Under the pieces are notes generated by a model. The model was not told where the DNA came from. It ran no database searches and worked only from the letters and a program-made list of their open reading frames with translations. Position numbers and translations under genes: made by a program. A stretch of 64,000 nt of DNA from G965247775 sp965247775 (lineage in GTDB: Bacteria; Chloroflexota; Dehalococcoidia; Bin125): NCBI GenBank assembly GCA_965247775.1, contig OZ252031.1, forward strand, positions 2,356,001 to 2,420,000, given 5' to 3'. Shown here in pieces: positions 8,080-16,666 of the stretch; position 1 is the stretch's first letter; each line of letters starts with the position of its first letter.

Positions 8080-9321
8080 CTAGGCCCCGTTGTCGTACGA
8101 CGTTAGCTCATCGAGCGCCGGCTTCACGTGCTCCATGAAGATCCCCAGCTGCTCCATCAGCTCCTCTTTGGGCTGCTGGGCGTAGTGCCAGGTGACGACG
8201 ATGTACTCACAGGGCAGTTCCTTCCACTGCGCCACGAGCTTGTCCTTCACCTCGTCCTTGGAGCCCGTCACCCAGCCACCCAGCCCCCCCTCGAACGCGT
8301 CCACGACTTGCTCCGGGGTGGCGTCCAGGGGCATCGCCAAATCCTGCGCCGCCACCTGGTAGATCTGGTTGTAGAAGTTCTTGAAGATCTCCACGTCGTG
8401 CCGCCCCAGCAGCTCCCGCGTGTGCTCCCGGTTCTTGCCGATCTGGATGAACCGCTGGACGCCCTGGTGCTGGCCCGCGGCGTACTCCCTGCCGGCCTTG
8501 CGCGCGCCCTCCACGTAGCGCGGCGCCTGCGCGATCGCCCGCTCCCCGCCCAGGATGTGGGTCAGCACGAAGTCCTTCTTGGCGCAGTAGTCCACGGACT
8601 TGGGGCTGCCCAAGCTGGGCACGAACACCGGCGGGTGCGGCTTCTGGTAGGGCGCCGGCACCACGCTGATGCGGTGCACGTTGCCGTCCTCGCCGATCTC
8701 GCCCGGCGCGCCCAGCCGCTTCGTCGTCTCGCTCATCCACCAGTCGATCCCCTCCTCGTAAGGGTTGGGGATCTGCCAAAGCGGGCTGTTGTGCTCGATC
8801 GACTCCTGCGTCCAGGCGTCGATCACCATCTCCACTTGCTCCGTCCAGATGTCGCGGTTCTTCTCGTCGTCCGCGTCGCCGGTGGAGTGCGTGGCGCGGG
8901 TGCCGAGATGCTGCCCGATCACGTTCGTCCAGCGGTCCTGGTACCCCCGCGCGAAGCCAACGAAGTAGCGGCCCTTGGTCATGTGGTCCATGATCGCCGT
9001 CTCCTCGGCGACCCGGATGGGGTGCTGGGTGCTCATCACATAGCCCAGCTGCCCGATACGGATGTTCTCCGTGATCGCCCCCCACCAGGCGTTCAGCACG
9101 CCCGGGTTGGGCCCCAGCTCGTAGCCCTCCGAATGGAAATGGTGCTCAATCTGAGCCAGGCCCCAGAGGCCCGCCTGGTCCGCGAAGCGGGCGATGTCAA
9201 AGGTGCCCTGGATGGCGTCGTTGTAGCGCTCCACGTTTCGCCCGATGGGCCGCAGCGCAATGCGCTCTTCCTCGTCCTTGGCGTAGAGCGTGGGGTACAG
9301 CTGCAGAATCACCTTGACCAT
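8080..9321 (-). CDS. LLM-class flavin-dependent oxidoreductase (bacterial luciferase family)
   Basis: This is a 413-residue TIM-barrel flavin oxidoreductase of the luciferase-like family. Typical features are the N-terminal beta strand with a tyrosine (LQLYPTLY), the EHHFHSEGY substrate/flavin loop, GYVMSTQHPIRVAEE, and the later VPAPYQKPHPPVFVPSLGS that leads to the phosphate-binding site. It differs from the NtaA-type enzyme at 4202-5626 in length and motifs, so the two are not recent duplicates. The ATG is preceded by GGAGG. It ends 127 nt before the tri-Rid start and could share a transcript. FMN versus F420 cannot be decided by eye. Confidence 0.9.
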   Translation of the reverse strand: MVKVILQLYPTLYAKDEEERIALRPIGRNVERYNDAIQGTFDIARFADQAGLWGLAQIEHHFHSEGYELGPNPGVLNAWWGAITENIRIGQLGYVMSTQHPIRVAEETAIMDHMTKGRYFVGFARGYQDRWTNVIGQHLGTRATHSTGDADDEKNRDIWTEQVEMVIDAWTQESIEHNSPLWQIPNPYEEGIDWWMSETTKRLGAPGEIGEDGNVHRISVVPAPYQKPHPPVFVPSLGSPKSVDYCAKKDFVLTHILGGERAIAQAPRYVEGARKAGREYAAGQHQGVQRFIQIGKNREHTRELLGRHDVEIFKNFYNQIYQVAAQDLAMPLDATPEQVVDAFEGGLGGWVTGSKDEVKDKLVAQWKELPCEYIVVTWHYAQQPKEELMEQLGIFMEHVKPALDELTSYDNGA

Positions 9322-9560
9322 GTGAGAGTCCTCCTCGGACAGCCGGCGGGGGGCGCGCCGCTACGGCTCAGCCTAGCTCGACCCGGTCACCAAGCGCTGG
9401 GCGCTGGGCAGACGCCAAGCCTCCGACCTCCGACCCGCAATTGCAAGCCCCCGCCGGCGGGCCGGGCGATCGCAGGCTCCCAGCGGGGACGGCGCGGCGC
9501 GGTTACCATTCCCGCGCGCCCCATTGCGACACCGCCCCGCCCCCGCACCGGAGGATCTCC

Positions 9561-10016
9561 ATGGCCCGCAACTACTTCAACACTTGGAGCGAAGAGGAGG
9601 TGGAGCTGTTCCTGGCGGAGCACCAGCTAGGGCAGATGGGCACCATCGACGACCGCGGCTATCCGCACGTCCTGCCCATGTGGCACACGGTTTTCGAGCA
9701 CCGCCTCTTCATCTCCTTCCGCACCGCCGGCAAGAAGAAGCTCGCCAACCTCAAGCGCAACCCTAAAATGTCCTACACCGTCGACGCCGGCGACAACGTC
9801 AACAACTACTGCGGCGTCATGCTCCAGGGCGAGGCCGAGTTCATCACCGACCCCGGCCTGCTCGCGCGCTACCACGACGCCTGGCTCTACCGACATTTCA
9901 GCTCGCCGCTGCACCCCTACTACCGCATGCTGACGAGCGTCGACCGCACCGTGATCAGGCTCAACCCGGTCAAGGTCGTCAGCTGGGACCAGCGCCTACA
10001 GGACGTCGAGGGGTAG
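9561..10016 (+). CDS. PPOX-class flavin-binding protein (pyridoxamine 5'-phosphate oxidase family)
   Basis: This 151-residue split-barrel protein begins MARNYF after a GGAGGATCTCC ribosome-binding site; the frame is open farther upstream but shows no family similarity there. The IDDRGYPHVLPMWHT strand pair and the RTAGKKKLANLKRNPKMSYTV segment are hallmarks of the small PPOX/F420-binding (Rv1155-like) proteins, whose lysines and arginines hold a flavin phosphate. Members reduce or oxidise small organics with FMN or F420. It stands alone between convergent and divergent minus-strand genes. A TACCAT hexamer at 9504-9509 could be its -10. Confidence 0.85.
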   Translation: MARNYFNTWSEEEVELFLAEHQLGQMGTIDDRGYPHVLPMWHTVFEHRLFISFRTAGKKKLANLKRNPKMSYTVDAGDNVNNYCGVMLQGEAEFITDPGLLARYHDAWLYRHFSSPLHPYYRMLTSVDRTVIRLNPVKVVSWDQRLQDVEG

Positions 10017-10040
10017 CGCGGGCCCACCGCGGGGTCCGTC

Positions 10041-10469
10041 CTAGGCGGCGCCGACCACGGCCATCCCCTGCACCTCCACCAGGACCCCCGGCACGGGAAA
10101 CTGCGACACGACGATCAGGGCGCTCGCCGGGTACCGCCCGGCCGGGAAGTATTCGCTGCGGATCTCCACGAAGCGCTTGCCCTGGCTCGGATCGGTCAGG
10201 AAGGCCGTCATGGTCACCATGTCCTCCAGACGCCCGCCGGACCGCTCCAGCGTCGCCCGCAGGCGGCGGAAGATACTGTGGACCTGCGCCTCGAAGCCCT
10301 CCGCCAGCCGCATGCCCGTCAGTGCGGTCGTCTCCCCGCCCAGCTCCGCATCCTCCTGCGCCAGCCCCACCTCCCCCGCCAGCCAGACGGTGCGTCCTCC
10401 CGCCGTCGCCACCGCCGGCGAGAAGGACCGCACCTCCTGCCACGGCCCCTGCATGTGTTCGCGCGGCAT
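10041..10469 (-). CDS. RidA/YjgF family protein (single domain)
   Basis: This single Rid domain of 142 residues starts at an ATG preceded by GGAGGGTGCG. The ERSGGRLEDMVTMTAFLTD helix-strand and the YPASALIVVSQFPVPGVLVEVQGMAV C-terminus are typical; the usual arginine after the conserved proline region is replaced by alanine (YPASAL), so it may not be an enamine deaminase. It follows the acyl-CoA dehydrogenase on the same strand by 113 nt. Together with the tri-domain protein at 6645-7952, the window has four Rid domains. Confidence 0.87.
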   Translation of the reverse strand: MPREHMQGPWQEVRSFSPAVATAGGRTVWLAGEVGLAQEDAELGGETTALTGMRLAEGFEAQVHSIFRRLRATLERSGGRLEDMVTMTAFLTDPSQGKRFVEIRSEYFPAGRYPASALIVVSQFPVPGVLVEVQGMAVVGAA

Positions 10470-10582
10470 CGCACCCTCCACTTGCTCCGCCCGCCGGGCG
10501 GGAGTCCCACGCCGCGCACGGTCCCTCGCCGCGCCGGCCGGCGTGCGGAGGCTAGTGTGGCGGGCCGGGACGGGCAGGGGCC

Positions 10583-11797
10583 CTAGCGATACAGCTCGGA
10601 AGGCAGGTCGTAGAGCAACCGCGCCGCCCGCAGCAGCAGCACGTCGTTGACGCCGTCCGAGTGCAGGAAGCTGGCGGCGTCGCGCAGGTACTTCTCCATC
10701 GGCAGGTCCTTCATATAGCCGTAGCCGCCGAACAGCTCCATGGACTCCTTCGCTACGTCGAACGACGTCTGGGCAGCGAAGACCTTGGCCATGGGCGCCA
10801 TCGCCCAGTCCGTCTCCTCGTTGGCGTCGTCCACGTTGGCCGCCGCCCGGTAGAGGTAGGCGCGAGCGGCGTCCAGACGCATGCGCATACTGGCCAGCTT
10901 GTGGTGCACTAGCTGGTGGTGGATCATCGTCTTGCCACCGATGAAGCGCTCCTGGGCGTGCGCCACCGCCGCCTCGTAAGCCGCGCGGGCCGTGCCGAGC
11001 ACCGTCGCCCCGGCCTGGATGTTGCTGCCCTCCTCGGCCAGGAAGCGCAGCACGTCGCCCAGCCCGCCGCCCCGCGTGCCCACCAGGTTCGTCTCCGGGA
11101 TGGCGCAGTCGTCCAGGTGGATCGTGCTGTTCCAGACCAGCCGCTGGCCCATCTTGTCCTCCGTCTTGCCGATGGAGAAGCCGGGCGCGTCCGCGGGCAC
11201 GATGAACGCGCTCAGCCGCTCGTAGACGTCTTTGTCCGGATCGGTCACGGCGAAGATCAGGTAGAGCTTGGACAGCCCGGCGTTGGAGATGAAGTGCTTC
11301 GTGCCGGTCAGCAGCCACTGTCCGCCGTCCAGCCGCGCCCGCGTCTGGATCACGGAGTCGTCGCGCTCGATCGGCAGAACGTAGTTGGAGCCGCCCACCG
11401 GCTCCGTGATGCCAATGGAGAGCACGCACTCCGGATCGTCGCGGAACAGGGGCAGGAAGCGTGACTGCTGCTCCGGGTTGCAGAGATGGACGATGGCCGA
11501 GGCGATCTTCCAGGTCTGATCCAGGCAGACCGCGAAGCCGAGATCGCCCGTCGCCAGCTCCTCCCCCACCACGCAGCGCGTGATGATGTCCGCCTCTATG
11601 CCGCCGTCCTCGGCGGAGAGCGCCAGCGTACGCAGTCCGATCGCATCGGCCTTGCGCAGGAGGTCCCAAGAGAAGCCGTCGTGCGGGTCTGGCTCCGCGT
11701 CCAGTTGGGCCCGGACCGGCACGATCGCCTCGCGCACGAAGCGCCGGACCACATCGCGCAGCATGGTCTGCTCTTCGCTCAGCTTGAAATCGATCAT
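10583..11797 (-). CDS. Acyl-CoA dehydrogenase family protein
   Basis: This is an FAD-dependent acyl-CoA dehydrogenase of 404 residues starting at MIDFKLSEEQ, with GGAGGG upstream. All three domains are visible: the N-terminal helical domain (residues 1-120), the middle beta domain with the ITEPVGGSN flavin loop and the KHFISNAG strand, and the C-terminal helical domain ending in MELFGGYGYMKDLPMEKYLRDA, which contacts FAD and places the catalytic region. It oxidises an acyl-CoA to an enoyl-CoA and passes electrons to ETF. Chain-length specificity is not evident. The RidA gene follows on the same strand. Confidence 0.93.
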   Translation of the reverse strand: MIDFKLSEEQTMLRDVVRRFVREAIVPVRAQLDAEPDPHDGFSWDLLRKADAIGLRTLALSAEDGGIEADIITRCVVGEELATGDLGFAVCLDQTWKIASAIVHLCNPEQQSRFLPLFRDDPECVLSIGITEPVGGSNYVLPIERDDSVIQTRARLDGGQWLLTGTKHFISNAGLSKLYLIFAVTDPDKDVYERLSAFIVPADAPGFSIGKTEDKMGQRLVWNSTIHLDDCAIPETNLVGTRGGGLGDVLRFLAEEGSNIQAGATVLGTARAAYEAAVAHAQERFIGGKTMIHHQLVHHKLASMRMRLDAARAYLYRAAANVDDANEETDWAMAPMAKVFAAQTSFDVAKESMELFGGYGYMKDLPMEKYLRDAASFLHSDGVNDVLLLRAARLLYDLPSELYR

Positions 11798-12086
11798 GCG
11801 CTGATCCCTCCACACCTCGCCGGCGGGCGCGCCTTGCGCCGCCTTCCTTCTACGGCGCGAGCTGGGCTCCCGCAAGCGGCGGCGCGGCGGGCGCCGCCGG
11901 GACCGGGCCCCCACGACGCCGCCAGCGACTTCGACCGCGCGGAGGCGAGACCGGAATCACGTCCGCACCCGAGTCGGCCGCGCACCAGCAGCGCGACGCT
12001 GCGGTGCATCCAGCGCCCCTCCGGGCGACGGTGCAGCGCTGCCACTGCCCGGTCCGGGCCACGCCGACGGACTGCGGGGAATCGTC

Positions 12087-12873
12087 ATGCCAGCCACGCC
12101 TGCCATCACTCTCAGCCACATCGGTCTCCACTGTTTCGATCTCGCGAAGATGGTCGACTTCTACACCGGGGGCATGGGCCTGACCGAAACCGCTCGCGGG
12201 GAGATCCCGTTCCAGGGCGCCACGATCGAGTTCCAGGGCGCCACGATCGAGATCGTCTTCCTGAGCGGCGAGATCACCATCAGATCGCGCTCGTGGGGCG
12301 CCTCGCCCGGACCGTGCCGCTCGACGGGCTGCTGCTCAATCAGATCGCGTCCCGGCTCGACGCCCTCCCCACGCTGCGCAAAGCCAAGGCGGAGGCCGCG
12401 CCGGCGGGCGTCGATCAGTTCTTGCCCATCAGCTCCTTCGCACTCACAGCTCAGCGGATCGACATCTTCCGCACGGCCTGCCACGAGGCGGGACGCCCGT
12501 TCGAGCCGGACGAGGTGGCAGTCGCGCGCACGCTGCACATCGTCCGGAACACGGCCGAGCGGGAGGCGGCGATCGCCGGCCGCGCTGCCGCCTTCGCCCG
12601 CCTCAACGCGGTCGCGCTCTCCCCGGCTGCCCGGGGCGGCGCGGTGGACCTCACCGCGCGGCTCTCGCCGCCCGGCAACGGCGACGTCCGCAGCGACGCC
12701 GAAGCCGCCGCCATCCTCGGCTCCCCGGATGAGTGCAGCGAGCGGCTGCGGCGCCTGCAGGAGATCGGCGCCGGGCGCCTGCTCCTGATCGACTTCGCGC
12801 AGTCCCCGGAGACCCTCGTGACGTTCGCCGGCGAGATCATGCCGGCCTTCCAGAGGTCAGCGCGGGCGACTAG
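12087..12873 (+). pseudogene. Broken chimera: glyoxalase/VOC 5' part fused to luciferase-like 3' part
   Basis: The ATG at 12087 opens a VOC-superfamily domain (SHIGLHCFDLAKMVDFYT). A 21-bp in-frame tandem duplication at 12210-12251 repeats FQGATIE. At about 12262-12273 the frame slips: the family's DHHQIALVGR strand continues only in the neighbouring frame. That frame goes on through the VOC stretch LLNQIASRLDALPTLR and DQFLPIS, then changes at about 12435 into the C-terminal third of an LLM flavin oxidoreductase (RIDIFRTACHEAGR, ILGSPDECSERLRRLQEIGA, FAGEIMPAF). No stop codon follows before the convergent soxG gene. A deletion joined two genes and a frameshift finished the decay. The end point is approximate. 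Confidence 0.75.
12210..12251 (+). repeat. Perfect 21-bp tandem duplication inside the VOC pseudogene
   Basis: Two exact, head-to-tail copies of a 21-bp unit encode FQGATIE twice. VOC domains have this strand once, so the second copy is a recent slippage event in a gene already not under selection, or the event that began its decay. Confidence 0.9.
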
Positions 12874-12875
12874 GG

Positions 12876-13514
12876 TCAGATCCCCAGCGCTTGCAGCCCC
12901 TCCACCTCCACGCCGAATTCGGCTCCCGCGTCGAGGAGGGCATCCCAGAGGTACCGCCCCAGCGACCACTCCGTGTGCAGCAGGTAGGCGCGCGTCCCCT
13001 CCACGTCGTCCCGCACGACCCCCGCTTGCGCCCTCGCCACGGACGACGTGAACGCCGACCCGTTGGAGACGTTGCGATCCCCCAGATCGATCGCGCACAC
13101 CTTCGCCAGCAGGTCCGGCGCGGCCTCGCCGCTCAGCCGGAACAGGGCCCGCTGGTGCGTAGCGTCGATGAGGTGGCTGTCCGCGTCGTACGCGAGCAGC
13201 GCGCGCATCGTCTCGCGCAGCGCCGCCACCGACCCCACCGCGCCGAGAACCAGCCACTCCCCGGGCGCCGCGCCGATCGCCAGCGTCTCCGGAGCCGGGC
13301 GCGAGGTGCGTCCGAACGGCCCCAGCGCGGTTCGCGCCGGCCCGTCCGGGGCGGCGTGCAGGAGCAGCTTGGCCAGGGGAGTCGCGTCGCTCAGGCGCAG
13401 CGCCGCGGCGCTCGTCCGCGCCGAAACCTCCCAGCCGTCACGCACGACGACCGGCGCGACCGGCGCGACCGGACTGCGCGCTACTGCAGCGTCATGCAGC
13501 GTCCCCTCAGCCAC
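12876..13514 (-). CDS. soxG: Sarcosine oxidase / N-methylglutamate dehydrogenase gamma subunit
   Basis: This is the gamma (SoxG-type) subunit of a heterotetrameric amine dehydrogenase, 212 residues with a GTG start. It overlaps the alpha-subunit stop by 8 nt. The family is poorly conserved, but PGEWLVLG, the LIDATHQRALFRLSG stretch and the C-terminal HTEWSLGRYLWDALLDAG match SoxG, and the position at the end of a B-D-A-G order is diagnostic. It packs against the alpha subunit's folate-binding region. Beside gmaS and mgsABC it probably corresponds to MgdD of N-methylglutamate dehydrogenase. Confidence 0.86.
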   Translation of the reverse strand: MAEGTLHDAAVARSPVAPVAPVVVRDGWEVSARTSAAALRLSDATPLAKLLLHAAPDGPARTALGPFGRTSRPAPETLAIGAAPGEWLVLGAVGSVAALRETMRALLAYDADSHLIDATHQRALFRLSGEAAPDLLAKVCAIDLGDRNVSNGSAFTSSVARAQAGVVRDDVEGTRAYLLHTEWSLGRYLWDALLDAGAEFGVEVEGLQALGI

Positions 13515-16368
13515 GCAAGCGCTCCCCTTCCGGGTCGAAGTGGGCGTGCTGCGCCATCACCCGCAACGGCGCGCGCGTCCCGTCCGGCAGGCGCACGTCG
13601 ACCGGCGTCCCCGGCTCGGCCAGACGGGGCGCGAGCAGCCCCAGGCAGATCGAGCGCTCCAGCGTGGGCGACATGCGGCTGGACGTGACCCGGCCCACGA
13701 TCTGGCGGGATCCCTCCATCAACTGGCAGGCCTCCGGCGGTACCAGCGTCGGGTCCAGGGGCTGCAGCCCCACCAGCACCAGGGGGTCGCCGCGCTCCCG
13801 CTCCCAGGCCAGCTCCAGCTTGCCCGCGAACTCCTCCTTGTCGAGCTTGATCAGGCCGCCCAGCCCCGCCGCGAAGCCCTGCGTCAGGCCGTCCGTGTCC
13901 TGCCCAACGATGAAGTGCCCTTTCTCCAGACGCATGATGCGCTGCGCCTCGATACCGAACGGGGCCACCCCCAGATCCGCCCCCGCCGAGAGCAGCGCCT
14001 CCCAGACGTGCAGCCCGTAGCCCGCGGGCGCGTGGATCTCATAGCTCAACTCGCCGGTGAAGCCGATGCGCCACATGACGCAATCGTCCACCCCGGCCAC
14101 GCGGCCGGAGCGCACATGCATGTAGGGGAAGGCATCGCCGTCCAGATCGACGCCCTCGACCAGGCGCTGCATTAACGCGCGGGACTTGGGACCGGCGACG
14201 TTGATGCTGGCGAAGGCCGACGTGACCGGCGTCAGATGCACACGCCACTCCGGGTGCTCCGTCTGCAACCACTCCCGGATCCAACGCTCGGCCGCGTCTG
14301 GCCCCGAGGAAGTCGTCGTCATCAGGTAGTGCTCGTCGCCCAGACGGCCGGTCACGCCGTCGTCCAGGATCACGCCGTCGTTGGCGCACATGACGCCGTA
14401 GCGCACGCGGCCCAGGCCCAGCTTGGACCAACGGTTGACGTAGAGCAGGTTGAGCAGCTTGGGCACGTCCGGACCGCGCAGATCGAACTTGCCCAGCGGC
14501 GTCACGTCGATGACGCCCACGTTCCGCCGCACGTTGCGCACCTCGGCCGCGGGGTCGCCGTAGTGCTCCGGCCGAATCCACTGCCCAGCCAAGAGCGGAC
14601 GCGCACCGGCCTGCTCATGCCAGCGCTGCATCGGCGAGACGCGCTGGGGCTCGAACAGCCGTCCCGCCAGCGCCCCCAGCATGACCGGCGCGTATGGTGG
14701 CCGCCAGGTCGTACCGCCCGTCTGGGCCAGGCCGCGGCCCGTGGCCTCGGCGTGCGCGGCGGCTGCGTTGATCATCGCCAGCTTGCCCTGGGCCGAGCCC
14801 ATGCCGGCGGTCGTGTAGCGCTTCGCCAGCTCGATCGAGTCGTAGCCTTCGCGGGCCGCGGTTTGCATGTCCTTGGACGACACATCCTCCGAGAAGTCCA
14901 CAAAGCCGTGGGTGCGACCGCGGAATAGCGCCGGGTGCTCGTCAATGGGGAGCGTTGGGATGGATTGCGCCTCGAACGGCGTCTCCGGTTCTCCGGCGGC
15001 GCTGGGCGTCGCTGCGCGCCAGCGATTCCCGGTGGCCAGCGCGCGGCGCGCGGCCTCGCGACCCGTCGCACGCGCGTGCGCGACCAGCGTGTCGTGGTCG
15101 CCGTCCCCGGCGATGCCGCCGGTGGCGAGCACGTTGTTGGGCAGGCCCTCGGGGAGGAAGCGCGCCGCGCGGTCGTCGTAGCGCGACGTCGCGCCCGACT
15201 GCGTGAGCAGCGCCAGCGGCGCGGTCCAGCCGGTCGCGGTGACCAGCAGGTCCGCCTCCACGCGCGTGCCGTCGCCCAACTCGACGGCGCGCAGCCCGCC
15301 CCGCCCGCGCGCCCGCACGACGTCCTCGCCGCGTCGCGCGTCGACCAGGCAGACCACCTCCACACCGACGCGTTCGAGATCGTGGGCGGCCGCGTCGCCC
15401 TGGGCGTTGGCGCTGAAGACCACGGCGCGCCGCCCTGGCTTGACGGCGTAGAGGTTGATCAGCCGCCGCGCGGCGCCGGACAGCATGACCCCGGGCAGGT
15501 CGTTGCCGGCGAAAACGTAGGGCCGCTCGATCAGCCCCTGGGCGACGATCAGCGTCTTGGCGCGCGCCTTGATCAGTCGCTCCTCCACGCCCACGTGCTC
15601 GCGTTGCACGACGCCCACCCAGTTGTCGTCGTAGCGGCCGGTAGCCACGGCGCTCGTCAGCACCTCGATCGCGGGGGGCGCCGTGACGTCGTCGCGCAGT
15701 GCCGCCAGCCGTTGGCGGTCGCGGTCGTCGCCCCAGCGCAGGTGGCCGCCGAGGTCGTACTCCTGCTCGACGAGCAGGACCCTCGCGCCGCTCTCCGCCG
15801 CCGCCGCCGCCGCGGCCAGCCCCGCCGGCCCGCCCCCAACGACGAGCACGTCCGGGTGCGCGTAGCGCTTGTCGAAGTACGCCCCCGCCTCCTCGGCCGC
15901 GGCGGATCCGCCCGGCGCGAACCGGCGCAGCATCGACTGATAGACGGGCCGCAAGGGTCGCGGCCCCATGAAGGTCTTGTAGTAGAAGCCGGGCGGGAGC
16001 AGGCGCGAGAGCGCCTGCCCGGCGGCGGCGGCGAAGCGGAGCGACGGCCACGCGTTCTGCGATCGCACCTCCATCCCCGGCGCCACGCGCCGCTGCGCCC
16101 CGCGCACGTTCGGCTCGTCCCCCACCTGCATCAGGCAGCCCGGATCCCAGACGTCCGCCGTCAGGATCCCGCGCGGCCGGTGGTACTTGAACGAGCGCGA
16201 GAAGACCCGCACGCCCGACGCCGCCAGCGCCGACACGATCGTGTCCCCCGGGAAGGCGGGGTACGGCTGCCCGTCCCATCGCAAGGGGAAGGCCAGCCCC
16301 CGATCGATGGCCTCGCCCGCCTGCGGCGGCAGACGCATCGGCCCGGCCGTTGCCGGCGCCATCGTCAC
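13507..16368 (-). CDS. soxA: Sarcosine oxidase / N-methylglutamate dehydrogenase alpha subunit
   Basis: This is the large alpha subunit, about 953 residues. The N-terminal SoxA-type ferredoxin-like region (GDTIVSALAASGVRVFSRSFKYHRPRG in part) is followed by a Rossmann NAD/FAD site (VLVVGGGPAGLAAAAAA), then a C-terminal aminomethyltransferase (GcvT-like) half from about residue 560 that binds tetrahydrofolate and captures the one-carbon unit as methylene-THF. The GTG at 16368 overlaps the delta-subunit TGA (GTGA) and has GGAGG 7 nt upstream; the ATG at 16362 is the alternative. With GmaS and MgsABC beside it the substrate is more likely N-methylglutamate than sarcosine. Confidence 0.92.
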   Translation of the reverse strand: MTMAPATAGPMRLPPQAGEAIDRGLAFPLRWDGQPYPAFPGDTIVSALAASGVRVFSRSFKYHRPRGILTADVWDPGCLMQVGDEPNVRGAQRRVAPGMEVRSQNAWPSLRFAAAAGQALSRLLPPGFYYKTFMGPRPLRPVYQSMLRRFAPGGSAAAEEAGAYFDKRYAHPDVLVVGGGPAGLAAAAAAAESGARVLLVEQEYDLGGHLRWGDDRDRQRLAALRDDVTAPPAIEVLTSAVATGRYDDNWVGVVQREHVGVEERLIKARAKTLIVAQGLIERPYVFAGNDLPGVMLSGAARRLINLYAVKPGRRAVVFSANAQGDAAAHDLERVGVEVVCLVDARRGEDVVRARGRGGLRAVELGDGTRVEADLLVTATGWTAPLALLTQSGATSRYDDRAARFLPEGLPNNVLATGGIAGDGDHDTLVAHARATGREAARRALATGNRWRAATPSAAGEPETPFEAQSIPTLPIDEHPALFRGRTHGFVDFSEDVSSKDMQTAAREGYDSIELAKRYTTAGMGSAQGKLAMINAAAAHAEATGRGLAQTGGTTWRPPYAPVMLGALAGRLFEPQRVSPMQRWHEQAGARPLLAGQWIRPEHYGDPAAEVRNVRRNVGVIDVTPLGKFDLRGPDVPKLLNLLYVNRWSKLGLGRVRYGVMCANDGVILDDGVTGRLGDEHYLMTTTSSGPDAAERWIREWLQTEHPEWRVHLTPVTSAFASINVAGPKSRALMQRLVEGVDLDGDAFPYMHVRSGRVAGVDDCVMWRIGFTGELSYEIHAPAGYGLHVWEALLSAGADLGVAPFGIEAQRIMRLEKGHFIVGQDTDGLTQGFAAGLGGLIKLDKEEFAGKLELAWERERGDPLVLVGLQPLDPTLVPPEACQLMEGSRQIVGRVTSSRMSPTLERSICLGLLAPRLAEPGTPVDVRLPDGTRAPLRVMAQHAHFDPEGERLRG

Positions 16369-16658
16369 GACATCGCCTCCGGTCCCTCCGCGGGCGGCTC
16401 CCGCGCCGCCGCCACGTCCTGGGCCGTCCGCACGACGTTCGTCACCGTGTGCCGCTCCACCTCCATGAAGCGCCCGCAGCCCATGCCGTGATACCAGCGC
16501 TCCCGCACCCAGCCAGCCGGGTTGTCGCGCACGTAGAGAAACTCGCGCCACTGTTGCGGCGTCGCGCTCCCGAGGGACGGCGGCGGCACGATCTCCCCCG
16601 CCTGGACGAACTCCTGCGCGTTGCGCGGTCCGCAATGAACGCACGGGATCTGCAGCAT
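16365..16658 (-). CDS. soxD: Sarcosine oxidase / N-methylglutamate dehydrogenase delta subunit
   Basis: This 97-residue delta subunit is a small zinc protein. C6 and C9 (IPCVHCG) together with H57 and C61 (YHGMGCG) correspond to the Cys2-His-Cys zinc site of SoxD. The DNPAGWVRERWYHGMGCGRF stretch is the usual SoxD core. The ATG at 16658 is 8 nt from the end of soxB, and its stop overlaps the soxA start, so translation is probably coupled. Confidence 0.9.
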   Translation of the reverse strand: MLQIPCVHCGPRNAQEFVQAGEIVPPPSLGSATPQQWREFLYVRDNPAGWVRERWYHGMGCGRFMEVERHTVTNVVRTAQDVAAAREPPAEGPEAMS

Positions 16659-16666
16659 GGCCGCTC

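Noticed and set aside
11798..12086. 289-bp gap before the VOC pseudogene, examined for a gene
   Set aside because: Only short arginine/proline-rich frames are present and nothing resembles a known family.
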